64,000 nt of DNA from Williamsia sp. 1135 (GTDB taxonomy: Bacteria; Actinomycetota; Actinomycetes; Mycobacteriales; Mycobacteriaceae): assembly GCF_002095395.1 (NCBI RefSeq), contig NZ_MJEI01000090.1:29180-93179 (forward strand), written 5' to 3'. Below, piece by piece: positions 57,232 to 64,000 of the stretch. Numbering within the stretch: position 1 is the first letter of the stretch; each line of letters starts with the position of its first letter. The position numbers and the translations under genes are program-made. Below the pieces are notes generated by a model that saw nothing but the letters and a program-made list of their open reading frames with translations, was not told the DNA's origin and did not search any database.

Positions 57232-58134
57232 ATGGATCTACAGCGACTTCGCATCCTTCGGGAGTTCGCCGACCGCGGAACGGTGGGCGGTGTCGCAGAG
57301 GCGATGAACATGACGCCGTCGGCGGTGTCGCAGCAGTTGAAGGTGCTCAGCCGTGAGGCAGGGATCGCTTTACTGGAGCAGGATGGTCGTCGGGTCCGGC
57401 TCACCGATGCCGGTCGGGCGCTCGTGCTGCGCGCCGACGAGGTGATTGCCGCCGTCGCGCGGGCGGATTCGGAGATGGCGTCCTATCGCGACGATGTGGT
57501 GGGGTCGGTGCGGCTCGCCATGTTCCCGTCGGGCGCTGCAGTTCTACTACCTGGCGTGCTGAATCGCATGAGCGGCTTGGGGATTCGGCTGGTGGTGTCC
57601 GACGAGGACGTCAAGTACTCGGACGCCCCGGCGCTGTTGGCGGACTTCGACGTGGTGCTCACGCATCGCGATGAGCGGGCTCCGCAGGTGGTGGATGCCC
57701 GGGTGTCGGTGACCAAGGTGATGCGCGAACCGATCGATCTGGTGGTCGGGACCTCACATCGGCTGGCGGGCCGCACCGAGGTGACGCTCGGCGAACTGGA
57801 GGACGAGGACTGGATCAGCGTGCGCGGCGGGTTCCCGGTGGACGACGTCCTGCTGTCGCTGGCAGCGGTGACCGGTGTGCAGCCCCGGGTCGCTCACCGC
57901 ATCAACGATTTCCGCGCGATCGAGGCGATGGTGGCCCACAACCACGGGATTGCTCTGATGCCGCGGTTCTCCGTACGCGACCCCGACGTCCACCGCCTGG
58001 TACTCACGGGGGTCCGTGCTGCCCGGGTATACGAAGGGCTGAGTCGGCCGGGGGCCACCGAGCGGGCTTCGGTACGACAGTTGCTCAGCGAGTTGATCTC
58101 TGAATCGTCAGTGGTCGAAGCGGCTGCAGAGTGA
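57232..58134 (+). CDS. LysR-family transcriptional regulator
   Basis: A 300-residue LysR regulator with the N-terminal winged helix (LRILREFADRGTVGGVAEAM, SAVSQQLKVLSREAG) and a periplasmic-binding-like effector domain. LysR proteins usually control a divergent neighbour; none is present here, since the upstream gene is on the same strand 48 bases away. The target is therefore unclear. Confidence 0.9.
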   Translation: MDLQRLRILREFADRGTVGGVAEAMNMTPSAVSQQLKVLSREAGIALLEQDGRRVRLTDAGRALVLRADEVIAAVARADSEMASYRDDVVGSVRLAMFPSGAAVLLPGVLNRMSGLGIRLVVSDEDVKYSDAPALLADFDVVLTHRDERAPQVVDARVSVTKVMREPIDLVVGTSHRLAGRTEVTLGELEDEDWISVRGGFPVDDVLLSLAAVTGVQPRVAHRINDFRAIEAMVAHNHGIALMPRFSVRDPDVHRLVLTGVRAARVYEGLSRPGATERASVRQLLSELISESSVVEAAAE

Positions 58135-58159
58135 ACTGCGACCGGTCGCCGGGGGGCGA

Positions 58160-58456
58160 CTACCGGGACTGTCGGGCGTTCTTCCCGAAGACCAACGGGT
58201 AGCGAGCATGCAACGCGTCGATTTGTCGGCGCACCTCATAGAGTTCGCGGCGCTGCGCGTGACTGATGGTGTCAGAGGGTCTGCGGGCGGCGATGTCCTG
58301 CTCGATCTTGGTCGCCCACGCCTCGAGTTGGTCGACGAAATACTTTGCCTGAATGGCGTTGGAGTCGGGACGCACTCCTGTCGGGGCCCCGGCCGACAGG
58401 GTGTTGGTCAGTTGACGCTTCACGTGCTGAGTGTAGTTCAGCTCACGCGATGACAT
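58160..58456 (-). CDS. Small helical protein of unknown function
   Basis: A 98-residue, mostly helical, charged protein (AKYFVDQLEAWATKIEQDIAAR; RRELYEVRRQIDALHARYP). I do not recognise a family. No signal peptide or membrane segment is seen. It converges on the LysR gene, with a weak GTCGCC/GGCGAC hairpin (58145-58160) between them. Coding bias resembles neighbours, which supports a real gene. Confidence 0.6.
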   Translation of the reverse strand: MSSRELNYTQHVKRQLTNTLSAGAPTGVRPDSNAIQAKYFVDQLEAWATKIEQDIAARRPSDTISHAQRRELYEVRRQIDALHARYPLVFGKNARQSR

Positions 58457-58521
58457 GTTCTGCCGGCGTCAGGAGGACCGGACTGAATGAACACACAGTG
58501 CCGGGTGTTGTGACCTCGGAC

Positions 58522-58913
58522 TCAACGAGTGTCGTTGTCCGGCAGTAGAACTTGTCTTATGGTGTCCGGTATGGGTTGCGGCGAGCCGGCGTCGTCGGCG
58601 TAGACGTAGACCGTGTCGACGGTGCAGCACGACCGATCGCCCACCCTCAACTCGAACTGAACGGTGACGCTGGTGCGGCCCAGCCCGGCGACCGATACGA
58701 AGACGTCGATCGTGTCGCCCCAGCGCGCCGGAGCATGCCAGGTGAGAGTCGAGGTCTTGAGTCGGACGAGTTGGGCGAAATCGAGGATGTCGTGCTGCGC
58801 GCAGAATGCGCCCATGGCTTCATCGCAGTACAGCAGATAGTGGGCGTTGAAGACGCACCCTGCTGGTCGGCCTCGGCATAGCGAACTTCGGCCGACCAGC
58901 TGGGTTGTGTCAC
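58522..58913 (-). pseudogene. 4HBT-type acyl-CoA thioesterase with an apparent single-base frameshift
   Basis: Two frames together make one normal hot-dog-fold thioesterase of about 130 residues. From GTG 58913 the first frame reads TQPSWSAEVRYAEADQQG; the remainder, with YLLYCDEAMGAFCAQHDILD and TSVTVQFELRVGDRSC, is in another frame. Restoring one base near 58853-58859 would give ...QQGxVFNAHYLLYCDEAMG, the family consensus. The total of 392 bases is one short of a multiple of three. Either the gene is inactivated or the assembly lacks a base. It begins 6 bases after leuA, so it was co-transcribed with it. Confidence 0.8.
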
Positions 58914-58918
58914 CCGAA

Positions 58919-60847
<1,929 letters not shown>

Positions 60848-60854
<7 letters not shown>

Positions 60855-60889
60855 CCGCCGCGGCAGAGGAGAAGGAGCACGCGCTGCAT
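60848..60889 (-). CDS. leuL: Leucine-rich leader peptide for leuA
   Basis: On the minus strand ATG 60889 opens a 13-residue peptide, MQRVLLLLCRGGV, ending in TGA at 60848-60850. Four consecutive leucine codons (CTC CTT CTC CTC) are the classic sensor of leucyl-tRNA supply. It lies 72 bases before leuA and immediately before alternative hairpins. It begins 10 bases after the nitroreductase stop, so it must be read from that transcript or from a promoter inside the 3' end of that gene. Confidence 0.75.
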
Positions 60890-60899
60890 TTTTTGGACT

Positions 60900-61502
60900 C
60901 TACTCCGCAACCCCGGGAAGTCCAAAGGTGCCCCCAGAACTGAATGGGGCACCCCAGGTGTCGGCGTAGGTCACCTCGGCGAGCGGCAGGCGGGTCCGAG
61001 GGCGGCGGTCGCGCTCGGCGATCTCGGGGTCGACGGTGAGTGCGTCGGCGATCCGCCCGATCGCCAGGGTCAGCAGCGGTCGCATGCCCGCGGGGATGGC
61101 GAACCGCCGCGTCAGCGCGTCGGCCCGGAATCCGCCGAGCGGGTGTGCGTTCCAGCCCTCGGCCTGGGCCTGGGTGATCATCTGCCCGGCAGCCAGGCCG
61201 ACATCGATGGCGCCGTAGTCGTGCATCTTCGGCTCGTCGGGTTGATCTGTCGTGCACAGCACGATCAACGCCGCGGCCGCCGGTACCCACGACTGATTGC
61301 CTCGTTTGAGGCCGTCGACGATTCCGGTGAACGTCGCATCTCCGCGAAGCCCGACGACGAAACGCACCGGTTGCACGCCGCCGCCGGTAGGAGCCCAACG
61401 ACCTGCTTCCAGGATCGCTTCGAGTGCGGCCGGAGCGATCTCAGCGGACGAATCGTAGCCGCGGGCACTCCACCGGCCGGCGAGCAACGGGTGCAAAGTC
61501 AT
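60900..61502 (-). CDS. Nitroreductase-family flavoprotein
   Basis: A 200-residue FMN-dependent nitroreductase-fold enzyme (LLAGRWSARGYDSSAEI, LEAILEAGRWAPTGGGVQPVRF are family landmarks; AAGQMITQAQAEGWNAHPLGGF follows). It reduces nitro compounds or quinones with NAD(P)H; the true substrate is unknown. ATG 61502 has AAGGAG 10 bases upstream; TTG 61511 lies too close to it. Confidence 0.88.
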   Translation of the reverse strand: MTLHPLLAGRWSARGYDSSAEIAPAALEAILEAGRWAPTGGGVQPVRFVVGLRGDATFTGIVDGLKRGNQSWVPAAAALIVLCTTDQPDEPKMHDYGAIDVGLAAGQMITQAQAEGWNAHPLGGFRADALTRRFAIPAGMRPLLTLAIGRIADALTVDPEIAERDRRPRTRLPLAEVTYADTWGAPFSSGGTFGLPGVAE

Positions 61503-61538
61503 GGCAGGCAACTCCTTGCGAGAGAGCCGATCTGGCTC

Positions 61539-63059
61539 CTAGACGGTGGCCGGCGACTTACGGCGCAGAACCACCGCGACCGTGAACGCCACCGCCACCA
61601 AGAGTGCCACGCTGACTGCGGACGTGACGTGTAGGCCGTCGACGAATGCGGTGCGCGCCGCCTCCGACATGGCGCTCTGGGCGCTCGGGTCCAGGGACTC
61701 CGCGTGGGTCAGTGTCTCGGACAGGGTGTCGCTGACCCCGGCATCAGCGCCGGTCTGCCGGAACACCATCGTCGCCACCGAGCCGAGCACCGCCAGACCG
61801 AAAGCGGTCCCCAGCTCGAAGCTGGTCTCGGAGATACCTGCCGCTGCGCCACTGCGCTCCACCGGAACGGATGAGACCGCGACGTCGGAGACGAGTGAGA
61901 AGATCACGCCGTAGCCGATGCCGGCCACCGTCGAGCTGATCAGGTAGACCAGCACACCGTTCGAGACACCGAGGCCGAGCATGCCCGCGTTGCCCGCGGC
62001 GGCCGCCAGGATCGCCAGGACGAAGGCCCATCGGACCGAGACGAACCGGGCGATCCGCGAAGCGCTCATCGAGAAGATCGCCACTGCGATGGCCATGGGG
62101 ATACCGAGAACTGCGGCGGTCAGTACGTCACGACCGAGCACCGACTGGAGATAGATGCCTGCCAGGTAGCTCAGAGACGCCAGGGTCATCATGCCCGTCA
62201 GCGCACTGCCGATCGCGACCGAGAAGCCGGTGTTCTTGAAGAGTTTCAACTCGAGCAGCGGGTGTGCGGTCCTGCGCTCGTGCCGGATGAACAGCCACAT
62301 GCCGACCACGCCGATCGCCGCGAATACTGCCGTGGTGGTGTCCAGGCCCTCGGTCGCGCCGTGCTTGATGGCGTACACCAGCGGCAGGATGCCGACCAGC
62401 GACAAGACGATACCGAGGATGTCGAACGGATCGGAGGTGCCGGATCGATACTCCGGAACCAGCCGGGGAGCGAACACCAAGAGGATGAGCAGTACCGGAA
62501 CGTTGATCAAGAACACCGAGCCCCACCAGAAGTGATGCAGCAGTACGCCGCCGATGACCGGACCCAAGGCGGACCCGCCGGCGAAAGCCGCGGTCCACAC
62601 GCCGATGGCCTTTGCGCGGGAGACGGGTTCGGTGAACATGTTGCTGATGAGCGACAGGCTCGACGGCAGCAGGGTCGCCCCGCCGATACCCATGATCGCG
62701 CGAGCCGCGATGAGCGAGGTGGCATCGGGCGCGAACGCGGCGATCGCCGAGGCGACGCCGAAGAGGGTGGCGCCGACCAGCAGCAGTTTGCGCCTACCGA
62801 AGCGGTCACCGAGGTTGCCCATGGTGATCAGCAGGCCGGCGATCAGGAAGCCGTAGATGTCGACGATCCAGAGTTGCTGGGTCGCCGATGGCAACAGCTC
62901 GGCGCTCAGCGTCGGGATGGCGAGATAGAGGACGGAGAAATCCATCGAGACCAGGAACACCGGGAGGGTGAGGACGGCCAGTCCCATCCAGACCCGTCGG
63001 TCCGGGCGGCTGATCGTCGCCTCGGCTCGTGGGTCGGTCGGGCGGTCCGTGATACTCAC
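61539..63059 (-). CDS. MFS multidrug transporter, DHA2 (QacA/Smv) family
   Basis: A 506-residue 14-helix drug exporter (VSMDFSVLYLAIPTLSAEL in helix 1, GNLGDRFGRRKLLLVGA motif A, ALGPVIGGVLLHHFWWG motif C). GTG 63059 has AGGAG 7 bases upstream. It is divergent from a TetR gene across an operator, the usual arrangement of drug-inducible efflux. Confidence 0.93.
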   Translation of the reverse strand: MSITDRPTDPRAEATISRPDRRVWMGLAVLTLPVFLVSMDFSVLYLAIPTLSAELLPSATQQLWIVDIYGFLIAGLLITMGNLGDRFGRRKLLLVGATLFGVASAIAAFAPDATSLIAARAIMGIGGATLLPSSLSLISNMFTEPVSRAKAIGVWTAAFAGGSALGPVIGGVLLHHFWWGSVFLINVPVLLILLVFAPRLVPEYRSGTSDPFDILGIVLSLVGILPLVYAIKHGATEGLDTTTAVFAAIGVVGMWLFIRHERRTAHPLLELKLFKNTGFSVAIGSALTGMMTLASLSYLAGIYLQSVLGRDVLTAAVLGIPMAIAVAIFSMSASRIARFVSVRWAFVLAILAAAAGNAGMLGLGVSNGVLVYLISSTVAGIGYGVIFSLVSDVAVSSVPVERSGAAAGISETSFELGTAFGLAVLGSVATMVFRQTGADAGVSDTLSETLTHAESLDPSAQSAMSEAARTAFVDGLHVTSAVSVALLVAVAFTVAVVLRRKSPATV

Positions 63060-63087
63060 TTCAAATCTCCTGGTTCTTTCTTGCTGG

Positions 63088-63117
63088 GTACAACGTACGC
63101 ATATGAGTACGTTGTAC
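63088..63117. promoter_or_regulatory. 30-bp perfect palindromic operator between MFS and TetR genes
   Basis: GTACAACGTAC (63088-63098) and GTACGTTGTAC (63107-63117) are exact complements around an 8-base spacer. It lies 28 bases from the MFS start and 65 from the TetR start. The arm length and spacing suit a TetR dimer or pair of dimers. Confidence 0.8.
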
Positions 63118-63182
63118 GCAAAGGCTTTATTCCAACAGTGATCAGCCGCCGGCAGGACAATGGGCGAGCGAAGGAGGTCGAC

Positions 63183-63881
63183 ATGAGTGTCGCCGATGCC
63201 GAATCAGGCGCGGAAAGTCCCAAACTCACGCGAGCAGCCGTGGTCAGTGCCGCGATCGAACTGGCCGACGCCGACGGGTTCGGTGCGGTCACGATGCGCA
63301 AGATCGCCGACCGCCTCGGGGTGGGGACGATGTCCCTGTATCGGCACGTTTCCGACAAAGATGCCCTGCTCAGGGCCATGTCGAACGAGATCGGCGTTCG
63401 GTTTCCCTATCCGCCGGCCCATGGTGCGAACTGGCGGGAGCGGGCGATGATCGCCGCCGAGGTCGACTGGGGTCTGTATCAGCGACACCCCTGGGTGTTG
63501 CTCGCGTTCGCATCCCCGCGCACCAGCATGGGGCCGCAGAGTCTCAACTGTCTCGACTGGCTCGTCGAGGCGTTTCTGGAGTTGAAGGTCACCACGGCCG
63601 AAGCGACCGAGATGGCTCTCTCCCTGTGGAACCACATCGCGGGTTGCGTCCTGACGACGGTCGCCGAGCGATTGCTGCTCGACCGGGCCGACGATGACGA
63701 CGAAGGACAGAGCGGGCTGACGCATCTGCTGGCCGGACACCCCGAGGCATCTCCTCCGCCCCATCTCGCCGAGCTCGTCGGTACGGGCAATCCGCAGCTG
63801 CACGATCCGCGATACCTACTGAATCAAGGCGTCGAGGCCTTGTGCGATGGCTTCGAGGCCCGCGCCACGCGCCTGCGCTGA
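63183..63881 (+). CDS. TetR-family regulator with TetR_C-like domain, divergent from MFS exporter
   Basis: A 232-residue regulator: helix-turn-helix at about 18-65 (AAIELADADGFGAVTMRKIA, RLGVGTMSLYRHVSDKDALL) and a C-terminal domain resembling that of tetracycline-type repressors (WRERAMIAAEVDWGLYQRHPW). ATG 63183 has GAAGGAGG about 4-7 bases upstream; the long upstream frame through the MFS region is a shadow. It should repress the exporter until a drug is bound. Confidence 0.92.
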   Translation: MSVADAESGAESPKLTRAAVVSAAIELADADGFGAVTMRKIADRLGVGTMSLYRHVSDKDALLRAMSNEIGVRFPYPPAHGANWRERAMIAAEVDWGLYQRHPWVLLAFASPRTSMGPQSLNCLDWLVEAFLELKVTTAEATEMALSLWNHIAGCVLTTVAERLLLDRADDDDEGQSGLTHLLAGHPEASPPPHLAELVGTGNPQLHDPRYLLNQGVEALCDGFEARATRLR

Positions 63882-63924
63882 GTGGCGTGAGTCCTGCGCG
63901 CGCCTCACCGGCTGTGTTTTTGGC

Positions 63925-63992
63925 TCGCTTCGCTCGCGGGCAGGCGGCCGCCATCGCGTCGTCTTCCTTCCTCCTCGCATCGCTTCGCTCGC
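63925..63992. repeat. Repeated TCGCTTCGCTCGC element at the right edge
   Basis: The 13-mer TCGCTTCGCTCGC occurs at 63925-63937 and 63980-63992 in the 119 bases after the last gene. Elements of this type are common in intergenic actinobacterial DNA, often after genes. No coding sequence is evident before the window ends. Confidence 0.45.
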
Positions 63993-64000
63993 TCCTCGTC

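Overview
The window is chromosomal DNA from a high-GC, mycolic-acid-containing actinobacterium, most plausibly Gordonia or a close relative. This rests on gene content rather than a database match: Lsr2, a tuberculostearic-acid pair (tmsA/tmsB), Mce-associated proteins, MurT/GatD, GT87 mannosyltransferases, and a gene order (leuA, murT-gatD, recR, ybaB, SRPBCC, tmsA, tmsB, dnaX, aspC) that I recall as the M. tuberculosis Rv3710-Rv3722c block. I see no insertion sequence, prophage, CRISPR array or replication origin.

Layout. 1-3 kb: a truncated TetR regulator and an MMPL exporter. 3-7.3 kb: a divergent tRNA-guanine transglycosylase, two proline-rich membrane proteins and gluQ; tgt and gluQ both belong to queuosine tRNA modification. 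7.4-9.5 kb: overlapping ligC and prim-polC. 9.5-12.1 kb: a CPA1 antiporter, lsr2, tRNA-Ser(GGA) and the SRP RNA. 12.2-16.1 kb: aspC and two GT87 glycosyltransferases. 16.2-31.8 kb: an accessory flavin-monooxygenase region made of an FMN reductase, a flavin reductase and RibBA with 4-base overlaps; a strong terminator; four NtaA/DmoA-type monooxygenases in the order A-B-MFS-B-A; a complete Dpp/Opp-type ABC importer; and a convergent GntR/HutC regulator. 32-43.6 kb: dnaX, an old-yellow-enzyme/F420-nitroreductase fusion, tmsB, tmsA, then an SRPBCC protein, a pseudouridine synthase, a small unknown gene, ybaB, recR, a P-loop kinase and a CoA transferase. 43.6-49.3 kb, minus strand: phosphoribosyltransferase, two Mce-associated-like proteins, gatD, murT, an SDR and an EamA transporter. 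49.4-58.5 kb: a VWA lipoprotein, a multidrug MFS, a methyltransferase, two TetR regulators divergent from a P450 and from an SRPBCC-DUF2867 protein, and a LysR regulator. 58.5-64 kb: a frameshifted thioesterase, leuA with an unannotated Leu-rich leader peptide and attenuator, a nitroreductase, and an MFS/TetR divergent pair.

How the parts may work together. The 16-32 kb region reads as a self-contained import-and-oxidise system: the ABC transporter imports a substrate, reductases supply reduced FMN, RibBA may raise flavin supply, the monooxygenases cleave a C-S or C-N bond, and the GntR protein senses a ligand. The substrate is unknown. The second candidate novelty is the Tgt: it keeps the catalytic aspartates but lacks the three zinc cysteines and has several changed base-pocket residues, and it lies close to gluQ and two uncharacterised membrane proteins. 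Several divergent regulator/effector pairs carry clear palindromic operators, for which positions are given.
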